Shown here piece by piece: positions 8,590 to 16,988 of a DNA stretch of 64,000 nucleotides. A program made the translations under genes and the position numbers. This stretch comes from Bacillus sp. 103mf (GTDB taxonomy: Bacteria > Bacillota > Bacilli > Bacillales > Bacillaceae_G), in the NCBI RefSeq assembly GCF_900116295.1, contig NZ_FPAF01000003.1, forward strand, positions 248,001-312,000, read 5' to 3'. Position 1 is the first letter of the stretch. Every line of letters starts with the position of its first letter. The notes under the pieces are model-generated. The model worked only from the letters and a program-made list of their open reading frames with translations, searched no databases and was not told the origin of the DNA.

Positions 8590-8601
8590 TCAAGCTTTAG
8601 A

Positions 8602-8661
8602 ATTGTATTTTATAAAGAAAAAACAGTAAATGTCCTTGTTAAACAAGACATTTACTGTTTT
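8602..8661. repeat. Hairpin repeat A, copy 1 (acts as terminator)
   Basis: The lead-in TGTATTTTATAAAGAA is followed by a long hairpin, AAACAGTAAATGTC / GACATTTACTGTTT with TTGTT/AACAA extending the stem. It lies between convergent genes and ends in T-runs on both strands, so it can terminate both. The same lead-in and AGTAAAT context recur at 16825-16890 with a different but still paired stem. Confidence 0.65.
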
Positions 8662-9506
8662 TAGATGGAAAAGTGTTTTTTCTTTTCTTCAAGTCTTCTG
8701 GTTAGTTCGTTAAAATTTTGAACTACATCTGGCATCGATAATTGCTTTGCTAATGAACGGCCTTTGTGGATGGATTTAGCGGCTTCCTCCAATAAATTTG
8801 CTTTTATTTGAGCATCCGCAAGACAATACCAATAAAACCAGGCATCCATTTTTGAAATTTTATCGTTATAGAATTTTTTAATGGTAGGGTAGTATCGGGA
8901 ATATAATTCTTCATCAAAAGCCAATTTTTTACCGTTCCATTTTAATGTATCTACAAGATAGCTATCAGCAAGATACCACTGCCAAACTGCTAAACCTACC
9001 TTTTGATTTCCGTTCAAAATATCCATCTTATGATAAGGAACATCCGCAATCTTTTTGAATGAGTTATCATTCCACTGGAACACTTCAAGTTTATTTCCTG
9101 CTGCTGCACCAATTGTAACACCGAATAAACATTCTTTTATACCATCACCAGTAATATCAGCTAAGCCTGAAAAATCTAAACCCACTCCTTGAGTTTTGGT
9201 CTCCCAAATTTTTTGCCAATTATTATTTTCTTTCTTCAAAACCATTATTCCAAACTGAGAAGGATGTTCTTTTGCTTTAATTTGAGAAGTAACGATTATT
9301 TCTTTCTGCCCATCCTGGTTGAAGTCGTAGAGTTGAATTGGCTGTGTAGAGAAAGGATTTTCAGGGCTTACAAGTAGTGAGTTTGATGGCTTAAACTCCT
9401 TAACAATTTTCATTAGATTTTCTTTTTGATTCTCGTTAGCGAAAATAAGTATCGAAGAAGAATTTAAAATTCCGAATGAGAGTAAGATAATTAGCATTAT
9501 TTTCAT
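8661..9506 (-). CDS. Secreted protein with FG-GAP/VCBS-like repeats
   Basis: A 281-residue protein with an N-terminal signal peptide (MKIMLIILLSFGIL ... SILIFA). Two calcium-loop-like motifs, DFNQDGQKEI and DITGDGIKE, are typical of FG-GAP/VCBS beta-propeller blades. The C-terminal ~80 residues are helical and lysine-rich. It is probably exported and may bind a ligand or surface; no catalytic residues are recognised. Its stop lies within the bidirectional hairpin shared with the lipoprotein gene. Confidence 0.7.
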   Translation of the reverse strand: MKIMLIILLSFGILNSSSILIFANENQKENLMKIVKEFKPSNSLLVSPENPFSTQPIQLYDFNQDGQKEIIVTSQIKAKEHPSQFGIMVLKKENNNWQKIWETKTQGVGLDFSGLADITGDGIKECLFGVTIGAAAGNKLEVFQWNDNSFKKIADVPYHKMDILNGNQKVGLAVWQWYLADSYLVDTLKWNGKKLAFDEELYSRYYPTIKKFYNDKISKMDAWFYWYCLADAQIKANLLEEAAKSIHKGRSLAKQLSMPDVVQNFNELTRRLEEKKKHFSI

Positions 9507-9654
9507 TTCAAAATAGCCCCTTTAGAGTGGTATCAAAGGTTATAATTCCCTGACATTACTTTTCTTATCATCCCCGTAACTTTTTCGGTAGGAAAATCGT
9601 TATATAAAGTGAATGCTAATTTTATAGGTTATGAAAATGAATGGGGGGAATTTT

Positions 9655-10692
9655 ATGAAGGTCCTTATATTGGGGGGGACTCGTTTTTTAGGAAGAGCTT
9701 TAGTAGAAGAAGCATTGAAAAGAGGGCATGAAGTCACCTTATTTAATCGTGGCACGAATAAAGATGTATTTCCTGAAGTAGAGCAGCTAACCGGCAATAG
9801 AGACAGTGATGTATCATGTTTAGCAAATCGAAAATGGGATGTTGTATTGGACACATGTGGATTTGCTCCGCATCAAATTAAAAAAATTGCTGCTGTACTT
9901 GGAGATAACATTGAACATTATACATTTATATCAAGTATCTCTACTTACAAAGATTGGATTCCACTTCATATTAAGGAAGGCTACCATTTACAGCCTATGC
10001 CACCTAGCGATAAGTTGAAAGCGGTTGAGGATGGGAAAATATCTCCTTACGAATATTATGGAGCACTTAAAGTCTTATGTGAAGAAGAAGCAGAAAAACA
10101 TTGGCCGGGGTGTGTTTTGCATATAAGAGCAGGGCTTCTTGTTGGGCCATTTGACTATTCAGATCGACTCCCATACTGGGTTCAGCGTGTAGCACAAGGT
10201 GGGGAAATAATGGTGCCAGGGCGTTCAGACCGTCCTGTTCAACTGATTGACGTGAAAGATGTGGCAACCTGGGCATTCGATATGGCAGAAAACAGAAAAG
10301 TAGGCAAGTTTAATGTAACAGGGCCGAATAATGAATTGACGATAGAAGAACTATTAAATACTTGTAAAGCAGTAACAAATAGCGATGCTGAATTTGTATG
10401 GGCAGAAGAACAATTTTTAATTGAGAATAACGTAAAGCCATGGACGGAGTTGCCTTTATGGATTCCTGAAAATTTCCCATTAGAAGGAGAGAGAGAACCG
10501 TGGAAAGGCAGTTTTTTCATCAGTATAGAAAAAGCTGTTAACGCTGGTCTTTCTTTTAGACCTATTGAAGATACTATTTGTGATGTGTATCTATGGGAGA
10601 AATCGAGGCAGGATACAGAACGAAAAGCAGGTATATCAAGAGAAAGAGAGGCCGAATTGCTAGAGGTTTGGTTTCAGAAGGAGAAATTATGA
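9655..10692 (+). CDS. NAD-dependent epimerase/reductase (extended SDR)
   Basis: A 345-residue extended SDR. I start at ATG 9655 behind GGGGGGA rather than an upstream in-frame ATG at 9631. The Rossmann glycine motif is GGTRFLG near the N-terminus. Residues 80-150 contain TFISSISTYKDW and YYGALKVLCEE, the latter being the Y-x3-K catalytic pair. It resembles the 3-beta-HSD/isoflavone-reductase-like SDRs annotated as NAD-dependent epimerase/dehydratase. The cytosolic substrate is unknown, and it is monocistronic. Confidence 0.85.
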   Translation: MKVLILGGTRFLGRALVEEALKRGHEVTLFNRGTNKDVFPEVEQLTGNRDSDVSCLANRKWDVVLDTCGFAPHQIKKIAAVLGDNIEHYTFISSISTYKDWIPLHIKEGYHLQPMPPSDKLKAVEDGKISPYEYYGALKVLCEEEAEKHWPGCVLHIRAGLLVGPFDYSDRLPYWVQRVAQGGEIMVPGRSDRPVQLIDVKDVATWAFDMAENRKVGKFNVTGPNNELTIEELLNTCKAVTNSDAEFVWAEEQFLIENNVKPWTELPLWIPENFPLEGEREPWKGSFFISIEKAVNAGLSFRPIEDTICDVYLWEKSRQDTERKAGISREREAELLEVWFQKEKL

Positions 10693-10789
10693 TGATAGTA
10701 TATACTCATCAAGCAGAGAAAAATTTTGCAAGGAAATAGATTCGTCTAAATTGGGAGTCCAAAAGATCTGATATGATTGTGTAATAAAA

Positions 10790-10988
10790 TTTAGATTTCA
10801 AAAAATATTTTTGCCCCGTTTTAAATTTAGACGGGGTGTTTATTTTGGTTAAATATGATTTTAAATTAAAATTGCGTATTATTGAAGAATATCTTGAACG
10901 AGTTAGACAATGGATTAACCTGTATAAAAAGTTTGGTGCTGATGAACTAAAAAGAAAAACTTCTCTCACTCTATTCGATTTATTCTGA
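10790..10988 (+). pseudogene. IS3-family OrfA remnant with internal deletion
   Basis: TTG 10845, behind GGGGTG, reads LVKYDFKLKLRIIEEYLE and then jumps directly to RVRQWINLYKKFG-ADELKRK. Both ends match IS3/IS150-type OrfA, but the helix-turn-helix between them is missing with the frame kept. The upstream hairpin CCCCGT/ACGGGG (10814-10836) resembles the left end of such elements. No OrfB follows, so it is a dead remnant. Confidence 0.75.
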
Positions 10989-11026
10989 ATGTTATAAACT
11001 GGAATAAAAAATAATATAGGAGAAAG

Positions 11027-11548
11027 ATGATGACAATGAAATTAGTGAAACCAACACACCAGCATAGCAAACAAATCATGGCTTATCGGCAGGCATTCCT
11101 AAATTCAAGAGAGCAACCGTATGGCAGTTGTTCCTTACAACGCTTTGATTCCATTGATGAATGGCTTGAAAAGGTCAAAATTCAAGAAAAAGGAGAAAAT
11201 TTACCACCAAATCGAGTTCCATCCACTCAGTTTTTGAGTATTGAAAAGGGGAAATTACTCGGTTTAATCAATATCCGCCATCGATTAACGCCAGAATTAC
11301 TGATGGAGAGCGGACATATCGGTTATAGCGTGCACCCTGACGAACGTCGAAAGGGTTACGCCGCTGAGCAACTTCGGCTTTCTTTATTTGAAGCAAAAAA
11401 ATTAGGATTGGAGAAAGTGTTGATAACTTGTGACAAAGCAAATATCGGCTCTGCCAAAACCATTCAAAAAGTTGGAGGTATCTTAGAAAATGAAGTAATT
11501 TCCCCTGATACTGGTGAAATTGTTCAGCGTTACTGGATAGAACTATGA
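11027..11548 (+). CDS. GNAT family N-acetyltransferase
   Basis: A 173-residue GNAT protein. Motif A is recognisable as GYSVHPDERRKGYAAEQL (acetyl-CoA pyrophosphate loop, R/Q-x-x-G-x-A-like), followed by EKVLITCDKANIGSAK. Such enzymes transfer acetyl groups to small amines or protein N-termini; this substrate is unknown. AGGAGA at 11018 lies closer than usual to ATG 11027, so the second ATG at 11030 may be the real start. It follows IS3 debris, hinting that the neighbourhood is rearranged. Confidence 0.85.
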   Translation: MMTMKLVKPTHQHSKQIMAYRQAFLNSREQPYGSCSLQRFDSIDEWLEKVKIQEKGENLPPNRVPSTQFLSIEKGKLLGLINIRHRLTPELLMESGHIGYSVHPDERRKGYAAEQLRLSLFEAKKLGLEKVLITCDKANIGSAKTIQKVGGILENEVISPDTGEIVQRYWIEL

Positions 11549-11613
11549 TTGAGTAAGTTTTCAAAAATTATATTTGAAATCATATTGAAACTGGATAATA
11601 ACTAAAAGAAAAA

Positions 11614-11640
11614 TCGGAGTGAGGAATCACTCCGAAAAAA
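11614..11640 (-). terminator. Hairpin, minus-strand terminator
   Basis: A perfect 9-bp stem TCGGAGTGA / TCACTCCGA is flanked by A-runs on the plus strand, which are T-runs for minus transcription. It could back up the terminator of the downstream minus gene. Confidence 0.55.
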
Positions 11641-11771
11641 GTCTAACTTTTGGGATTCAGTACAAATTGCACCTCTTATTGTCATTAGATGGATAAGAAA
11701 TGATTCTCTTTTTTTACCTTCGATAATACGCGTTATATCAATTTTACATATATGATATTCATACTTTAAAT

Positions 11772-11817
11772 AAATGATAAAAGCGCTCTAATTTTAAGGA
11801 GAGCTTTTTATCATTTA
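11772..11817 (-). terminator. Terminator of the 157-residue secreted protein gene
   Basis: A long stem, AAATGATAAAAG-CTCT paired with AGAG-CTTTTTATCATTT, overlaps the stop region of the minus-strand gene. Confidence 0.65.
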
Positions 11818-12288
11818 TTTTTGATCGAACACAAATATTTCTTTATATTTTCTTGCATGTATTTTTTGACCATTTTCTAACGTCTTTGGTAGGTCCTCTT
11901 GCCATGTAACAATAACCGTAATACCTTTTGCTTTTACTGACACAGGAAAATTAGGAAAATGACACTCATTAGTGGTGACTGTTCTCTCAGTCTCAAGCGC
12001 GTCCATATTTCCCCGCAAGGTTTTGGAATCGTTAAAGTTACTGTATATATCTACATCTAAATTATAAACATCTTTTCCTAGGTTCTTCACATCTAGACTA
12101 TATGTATTTACTACGCCTGTTTTTGGTTTCGAAAGCCTTTGGTCATCGTCAGCTTTATCAATTTTCAAATGCCAATGTTTAGAGGACTTTGATATAGGAA
12201 GATTACTTAACGAGGCAGCTTCCGTTAATATATTGCTACTGAATATAAAACACACCATACAAAAAAGAACAACTGTTATCTTTCGCAT
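11815..12288 (-). CDS. Small secreted protein, paralogue of the one at 19670-20143
   Basis: A 157-residue exported protein with a signal peptide cut after about residue 25 (ILTEAAS). The mature domain looks all-beta: W-x-LKIDKAD, GVVNTYSLDVKNLGKDVYN and KGITVIVTWQE. It shares length and the pattern K-x-WxxKIDKA ... GV-x-TYS-x-x-VKN-x-GKDV ... V-x-WxE with the protein at 19670-20143. This resembles an immunoglobulin-like fold, but I do not recognise a named family. It is preceded by a good GGAGG-like site. Confidence 0.75.
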   Translation of the reverse strand: MRKITVVLFCMVCFIFSSNILTEAASLSNLPISKSSKHWHLKIDKADDDQRLSKPKTGVVNTYSLDVKNLGKDVYNLDVDIYSNFNDSKTLRGNMDALETERTVTTNECHFPNFPVSVKAKGITVIVTWQEDLPKTLENGQKIHARKYKEIFVFDQK

Positions 12289-12525
12289 ATTCCAACCTCC
12301 AAAGTACAGGATTTTATCTTATTTACTATTTCTTTAAATAAAAGGTAATATGTATCAAATGATTAGTGGTAAAATACGGATTAGACGATATCTGCTTCCA
12401 ATAGCACTGATTATGTGAAAAGAGAGGAGTCTGTAATGTTTTCTTGTATAAGATAGACATACACTATAAAAATGGGATTTAAACTGTATTATTAAAGTAA
12501 GTAATTTTTAATTGGAGTGTTTTAT

Positions 12526-12831
12526 ATGGCATTAAAAGAATTAGGTATCTTTGAGATGAAAAGTAATAAGATTTTTGTGAGTGACCCTTGTTATTCAATA
12601 GAATTTGCAGTTACGGAAGATGAATATGTAGCAGATGAGGATTTATCTTTACTGCTAACTCCTGCAAAACAAGGCAAGTGGAAAGCTACTGTATATTACT
12701 CCGAAGATGAAGTCGTTACAAAGCTTGTTGCTTCTCATATTGAAACAAATAAAGATAGCGCTTGGATAGAACTGAATAAAGGTATTTCTTCATCTTTTCG
12801 TCTCAAATTAGGTACAAGTATTATAAATTAG
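12526..12831 (+). CDS. Hypothetical protein (DPCY motif)
   Basis: A 101-residue cytosolic protein starting at ATG 12526 behind TGGAG. It begins MALKELGIFEMKSNKIFVSDPCY and contains GKWKATVYY. The VSDPCY ... GKW arrangement recalls a family of small uncharacterised bacterial proteins, usually longer (about 150 residues), so this may be a truncated member. A strong terminator follows. Function unknown. Confidence 0.6.
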   Translation: MALKELGIFEMKSNKIFVSDPCYSIEFAVTEDEYVADEDLSLLLTPAKQGKWKATVYYSEDEVVTKLVASHIETNKDSAWIELNKGISSSFRLKLGTSIIN

Positions 12832-12912
12832 ACGTTTCATCACATAAGTTGTAGTTAAAATAAGAATGTCACGTAAAGAAACAAGTGGAATTTTCATCTC
12901 ATAACATAATAT

Positions 12913-12955
12913 GGAACCACAGGCAGGTATAAAAGTCCGCTGCGTGGTTCTTTTT
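12913..12955 (+). terminator. Intrinsic terminator
   Basis: The stem GGAACCAC / GTGGTTC, extended by GCAG/CTGC, is followed by TTTTTCTTTT. Confidence 0.75.
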
Positions 12956-12992
12956 CTTTTTTCTTTTTTGGAGCAATATTTAAAGGGGACTC

Positions 12993-13170
12993 ATTCAAAT
13001 ATTTAAAGACTTTCAACCAAATGGTAAACAACCGTTGCATATCCAGTTGATAGAATATGTTATAGCAGATGTTTAATTAGACTGTTAGAAGTTTAAAAAA
13101 CAAGACTACATTTGATCAAGCTGTCAATGAAGTACAAACAGAGTACATAATGAATAAGGATATAGACTAA
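12993..13170 (+). pseudogene. Possible coding debris
   Basis: Two short open stretches read like protein. One at 12993-13076 (IQIFKDFQPNGKQPLHIQL then IEYVIADV) resembles the start of GntR/MocR regulators. One at 13084-13170 ends FDQAVNEVQTEYIMNKDID. Neither has a start codon with a ribosome site. This is a low-confidence call of gene remains. Confidence 0.3.
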
Positions 13171-13195
13171 ACATGTAAGAAAAGGGGAGTCTAGT

Positions 13196-13774
13196 ATGGA
13201 ACTTACTCTAAATCGGGTAAAACTTCAGCTCATGCAATTAGAACATGCCGAACAATTATATAAAATTATTGAGGAGACACCTTCTCTTTGGTCGTATATG
13301 CCAAGACAAATGAGAAGCCAACATGATATGGAAGAGATGGTGAAAGAAGCTTTAGAAAGTTATAAAGAAGGCACTGTACTTCCGTTTGTTGTTGTAGACC
13401 AGTTTACTAACAGTATCGTTGGTAGCACTCGCCTATACGATATATCTGCTGATTATAAAACATTGGAGTTAGGCTATACATTCTATGCTCCTAGTGTTCA
13501 AAGAACGAGTATTAATACAGAGTGTAAATATTTATTATTAAGGCATGCTTTTGAAACATTACAGATGGTTCGAGTTCAAATTAAGACAGACCTTCAAAAT
13601 AAGAGGGCACAGAAAGCCATTGAGCGTTTAGGAGCTATAAAGGAGGGCGTCTTACGAAATGAAAGAACCTTATATACAGGACAAACAAGAGATGCCTGTG
13701 TTTATAGTGTTATTTCTAAGGAATGGCTTACTATTAAAGAGAATTTGCAGCTCTTACTTCAGAAAAACTACTAA
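13196..13774 (+). CDS. GNAT family acetyltransferase, RimJ/RimL-like
   Basis: A 192-residue GNAT protein of the ribosomal-protein-acetyltransferase type. Visible features are VDQFTNSIVGSTRLYDIS, the core LELGYTFYAPSVQRT, and MVRVQIKTDLQNKRAQKAI followed by RLGAIKEGVLRN, the typical acetyl-CoA-binding and closing motifs. It probably acetylates the N-terminus of a protein or a small amine. The start at 13196 has GGGGAG upstream. It is monocistronic and terminated at 13890-13915. Confidence 0.87.
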   Translation: MELTLNRVKLQLMQLEHAEQLYKIIEETPSLWSYMPRQMRSQHDMEEMVKEALESYKEGTVLPFVVVDQFTNSIVGSTRLYDISADYKTLELGYTFYAPSVQRTSINTECKYLLLRHAFETLQMVRVQIKTDLQNKRAQKAIERLGAIKEGVLRNERTLYTGQTRDACVYSVISKEWLTIKENLQLLLQKNY

Positions 13775-13889
13775 ATAATTTAGATAGAATCATGAAAGTT
13801 ACGGTTTTAAGTTGTGGAAACGACATATTATTTTTAGTAGGAGTTCTGTTTGGTATATGTTATGTAATGAAATAAGGAGAAATATAATG

Positions 13890-13915
13890 AAAAGAGGTGC
13901 GATTTGCGCCTTTTC
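13890..13915 (+). terminator. Intrinsic terminator
   Basis: The hairpin AAAAGAGGTGCG-ATTT-GCGCCTTTT has a small mismatch and ends in TTTTCT. Confidence 0.6.
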
Positions 13916-13920
13916 TACTT

Positions 13921-14049
13921 GAAGGAATAAAACAAACAGTCCGTAATGATATTAAGGGACAAGAAGTAAGTCCCAATGAAATGATTGAAATAGTACAGGA
14001 AATTAAGATAAAAATAAATAATAAAGTTATTGTTGAAGTTAAATATTAG
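13921..14049 (+). pseudogene. C-terminal gene fragment
   Basis: An open reading frame without a good start reads EGIKQTVRNDIKGQEVSPN then EMIEIVQEIKIKINNKVIVE and VKY-stop. Its amphipathic, lysine/glutamate-rich composition looks like a real coding 3' end. The frame abuts the preceding terminator, so the 5' part appears to be lost. Family not recognised. Confidence 0.4.
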
Positions 14050-14203
14050 TATATTAAAATGATAATATATCAAGCGTAGAATTTGGGCAGTTTTTTGTTT
14101 TTCTCTTTTAGAACAAAAAGAACGAATGGAAATGCTATTGAATATGAAACAGTAATCATAGTACATTTAAAAAGGGGAGATTTTTCATAAGGAAGGTGAG
14201 GGA

Positions 14204-15478
14204 ATGCTAGATAAAGCTGATGATTCAATAATGAATCATATGTATACAGTAGAAGAACAACAAAAGTTATATAAACGGACGTTAGTAATCGTAAGTATTT
14301 CACAAATGTTTGGTGGTGCGGGGTTAGCTGCTGGAATTACGGTAGGCGCACTTCTCGCACAGCAAATGCTTGGGACAGATGCATTCGCAGGGTTGCCAGC
14401 TGCTATATTTACAATGGGATCGGCAGGAGCCGCTTTCATAGTAGGAAGGCTTTCGCAACGTTATGGGCGTCGAATAGGGCTCGCGACAGGATTTATGGTA
14501 GGAGGGCTTGGGGCTATTGGAGTGGTAATTTCCGCTTTAACAAATAGTATTATTCTCTTACTTGCTTCCCTGCTGATTTATGGTGCAGGTACAGCCACAA
14601 ATTTACAAGCTCGTTATGCCGGTACAGACTTAGCAAATGAGAAGCAACGGGCAACTGCTATTAGTATTACAATGGTTATGACGACCTTTGGTGCGGTAGC
14701 GGGACCAAACTTAGTAGGTGTAATGGGGAGTTTTGCTCGTTCTATTGGTATTCCTGAACTTGCTGGTCCTTTCATATTATCAGCAGCTGCATTTCTTTTA
14801 GCGGGTCTCGTACTTTTCGTTATGCTTCGTCCAGATCCATTACTTGTAGCAAACATGATAGAAACATATAAACAGAAGCATATATATAAAGAGCATTCGA
14901 TAGCTAAAAAATTAATAACAAATAAAAGAGGCATTACAGTTGGGGCAATCGTTATGATACTTACGCAAGTTGTCATGGTTGCTATTATGACGATGACTCC
15001 CCTACATATGAAACACCATGGTCATGGCTTAAATGAAGTGGGTCTTGTCATTGGGTTTCATGTAGGCGCAATGTACCTTCCATCACTCGTTACAGGAATC
15101 CTTGTTGATAAGATTGGTCGAATGGCAATGAGCATTGCTTCCGGAGTTATACTACTTACTGCGGGAGTGTTAGCTGCTATTGCACCGAGCGATTCTTTAA
15201 TACTTCTGGTTGTTGCCCTTTCTTTACTAGGATTAGGATGGAATCTCGGTTTAATAAGTGGAACGGCTCAAATTGTTGATTCAACAGAACCTGTAACACG
15301 TGCAAAGACGCAAGGAAAAGTGGACGTTTTTATTGCATTGGCAGGGGCTTCTGGTGGAGCGATGTCCGGCATGGTGGTAGCTAATTCAAGTTATGCAGCA
15401 TTATCATTAGCTGGAGGAGCTTTAGCCTTATTGCTTATTCCTGTTGTGATATGGTCTAGAAAAGGTGGAGAACATTAA
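14204..15478 (+). CDS. MFS transporter
   Basis: A 424-residue 12-TM major facilitator. Helices begin near residue 27 (VSISQMFGGAGLAAGITVGALL). The motif A loop is VGRLSQRYGRRIG, and a second, GILVDKIGRMA, begins the C-terminal half. A cytosolic loop near residues 215-240 is basic. The start ATG 14204 follows GGAAGGTGAGG. The substrate is unknown; it may be a drug or metabolite exporter. No regulator is adjacent, and it ends at a terminator near 15.57 kb. Confidence 0.85.
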   Translation: MLDKADDSIMNHMYTVEEQQKLYKRTLVIVSISQMFGGAGLAAGITVGALLAQQMLGTDAFAGLPAAIFTMGSAGAAFIVGRLSQRYGRRIGLATGFMVGGLGAIGVVISALTNSIILLLASLLIYGAGTATNLQARYAGTDLANEKQRATAISITMVMTTFGAVAGPNLVGVMGSFARSIGIPELAGPFILSAAAFLLAGLVLFVMLRPDPLLVANMIETYKQKHIYKEHSIAKKLITNKRGITVGAIVMILTQVVMVAIMTMTPLHMKHHGHGLNEVGLVIGFHVGAMYLPSLVTGILVDKIGRMAMSIASGVILLTAGVLAAIAPSDSLILLVVALSLLGLGWNLGLISGTAQIVDSTEPVTRAKTQGKVDVFIALAGASGGAMSGMVVANSSYAALSLAGGALALLLIPVVIWSRKGGEH

Positions 15479-15553
15479 ATAGAGTAGAGGGCCAGAAAGT
15501 TTTGTAGATGGACATAAAAAGAGAGAAGAGGCAGAGAATAAATTGGGTTAATT

Positions 15554-15592
15554 AAAAAAGCATCTCACAAAGTTATTAGTGGAATGCTTTTT
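15554..15592 (+). terminator. Terminator after MFS gene
   Basis: The stem AAAAAGCAT / ATGCTTTTT with a 20-nt loop ends in T-runs, about 75 bp after the stop. It may also serve the convergent SUKH gene. Confidence 0.5.
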
Positions 15593-15623
15593 CTGTTTTA
15601 AATAAAGTGAGCATTAAACGGAT

Positions 15624-16025
15624 CTATAATTCTCTCAAAAATATTCTTTCAGCTAATTCTCTAAAACTTTTTTCGTCTCTTGGTATAATTGATAAGTCCT
15701 CATGCCAGATTTCAACAATTGACCAGTTATTTGTAGTTTGAAAGCCTATTGCATCACCAGAAAAGTTATCACCAAATAATAAAATATTTTTTATTTCTGG
15801 GTTGTCATTTGCATCATATATTTCATCAGCTTCGATTAGTCCTCCATAGAACATAAAATATCCATCAGAAACGGATCCATATCCAACTTCTTTTAAGAAG
15901 TTAATATAATCTTGGGGAATACCATCCAACATTGAGTCTTCATCAATAACGGAATCAATTAATTTATCAAATTTATAATCAGTAGGTGTATCATGGATTT
16001 TTTTTAGGATCTCTTTGTATACCAC
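15624..16025 (-). CDS. SMI1/KNR4 (SUKH) family protein
   Basis: A 133-residue single-domain SUKH protein. Recognisable parts are IPQDYINFLKEVGYGSV, the loop MFYGGLIEADEIYD, FGDNFSGDAIGF and the closing SFRELAERIF. SUKH proteins are often immunity proteins against polymorphic or contact-dependent nuclease toxins, or stand-alone adaptors. No toxin gene is adjacent, so this is an orphan. It starts at GTG 16025 with GGAG nine bases upstream. Confidence 0.8.
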   Translation of the reverse strand: MVYKEILKKIHDTPTDYKFDKLIDSVIDEDSMLDGIPQDYINFLKEVGYGSVSDGYFMFYGGLIEADEIYDANDNPEIKNILLFGDNFSGDAIGFQTTNNWSIVEIWHEDLSIIPRDEKSFRELAERIFLREL

Positions 16026-16344
16026 ATCTCAACACTCCAAATAATTTTTTGAAAATCCCATATTATATTTCTACATGCTTTCGCTGACTTTAATTTTTCT
16101 TATAAACCACAAATATTATGTAATTTTTGTAGTTACCTATATATATTAATTCTAGAAATACAGGCTTACTATTATTGGCACAATACAATAGGACTATTTA
16201 AATTTACTATATACTTCATTTTTTCTTATAGCAACATTGACGTGTTGTTCGGATTCTCTAAAATCTGTAATTCTTAATGAACTCATCATATTTTAGAGTT
16301 AAAATTAAATAAAGATGCGTATGAAGAATTGAAGGTGAGAAGCT

Positions 16345-16518
16345 TTGGATTTAGTTCAAAAATTAACCCGTATTTATGGCTTAGGGCTTTGCTGTGGGTT
16401 GTGGAGTAAAGCTGAAGTAATTCAATGGTGTGATAAAGTGATTGAAGCAAGTGACAGTCCGCCATATGAAATAATTTTTCGCATTCAGTTATTGCTTCTC
16501 CGACAGGTTTATAACTAA
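16345..16518 (+). pseudogene. 5' fragment of a small conserved gene, fused by rearrangement
   Basis: TTG 16345, behind GAAGGTGAG, reads MDLVQKLTRIYGLGLCCGLW, then SKAEVIQWCDKVIEASDSPP and YEII. After about residue 42 the sequence loses its character and runs antisense into the truncated minus-strand gene next door, stopping at 16518. It appears to be the N-terminal half of a small cytosolic Bacillus protein with its 3' end lost at a junction near 16475. Confidence 0.6.
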
Positions 16519-16633
16519 TCTTATACCAAAACTTTTCAAAAGACTGCTGTTCTTGAGCTTTAGCAGGAGTATTAATAACACTGATAATTAAAGCGAAAAG
16601 TATTGATATCAATATTTTATGTCTTTTACTCAT
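16475..16633 (-). pseudogene. Truncated secreted-protein gene
   Basis: The reverse strand from ATG 16633 encodes a signal peptide (ILISILFALIISVINTPAKA) and then QSFEKFWYKISYKPVGEAIT followed by ECEK. Beyond this the frame runs antisense through the plus-strand fragment at 16345 and loses protein-like character, although it stays open to 16286. A longer exported protein was probably cut at about 16475. Confidence 0.6.
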
Positions 16634-16824
16634 TAATGGGTTCTCCTTAAAAATACTTGCAATATACTGTATTGTTTATCATGTCCTTTAATCTCAATAT
16701 CATTTTTCACTTCCGATAACATTGAGGATAGCCCTTAAGTGTTTTGCATATAGTGAGGATGAGGTGATGATTCCCCACTTAAACTCGGAAATGAATCATA
16801 CGGCACAATAAAAACTGAAGAAGC

Positions 16825-16890
16825 TCATTAGAAGTGTATTTTATAAAGAAGAAGGATAGTAAATCTCCTGGTTGAACAGGAGATTTTTTT
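16825..16890 (+). repeat. Hairpin repeat A, copy 2 (terminator)
   Basis: TTAGAAGTGTATTTTATAAA leads into AGTAAATCTCCTG-GTTGAA-CAGGAGATTTTTTT, a 10-bp stem with a T-run. The flanks match copy 1 at 8602-8661, while stem bases differ in a paired way. No intact gene ends directly upstream. Confidence 0.65.
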
Positions 16891-16988
16891 ATTATGTGTG
16901 GTGCAGCATCGGCTGGTGAAGTAAGAGGTCTAGGACAATTTGAAAACTACATATTAGTAGGAAAAAGGCAAAAGGGTGGTGGGAACGA

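Noticed and set aside
10709-10969. Minus-strand open frame opposite the IS3 remnant
   Set aside because: The plus strand carries the recognisable OrfA text; the minus frame is low-complexity and antisense.
13791-13874. 27-codon plus-strand frame (MKVTVLSCGNDILFLVGVLF)
   Set aside because: No ribosome site upstream and no similarity I can name; could be chance in AT-rich DNA.
14070-14303. Minus-strand hydrophobic frame before and over the MFS start
   Set aside because: It overlaps the convincing MFS N-terminus and ribosome site antisense, has no ribosome site, and its hydrophobicity follows from AT-rich antisense DNA.
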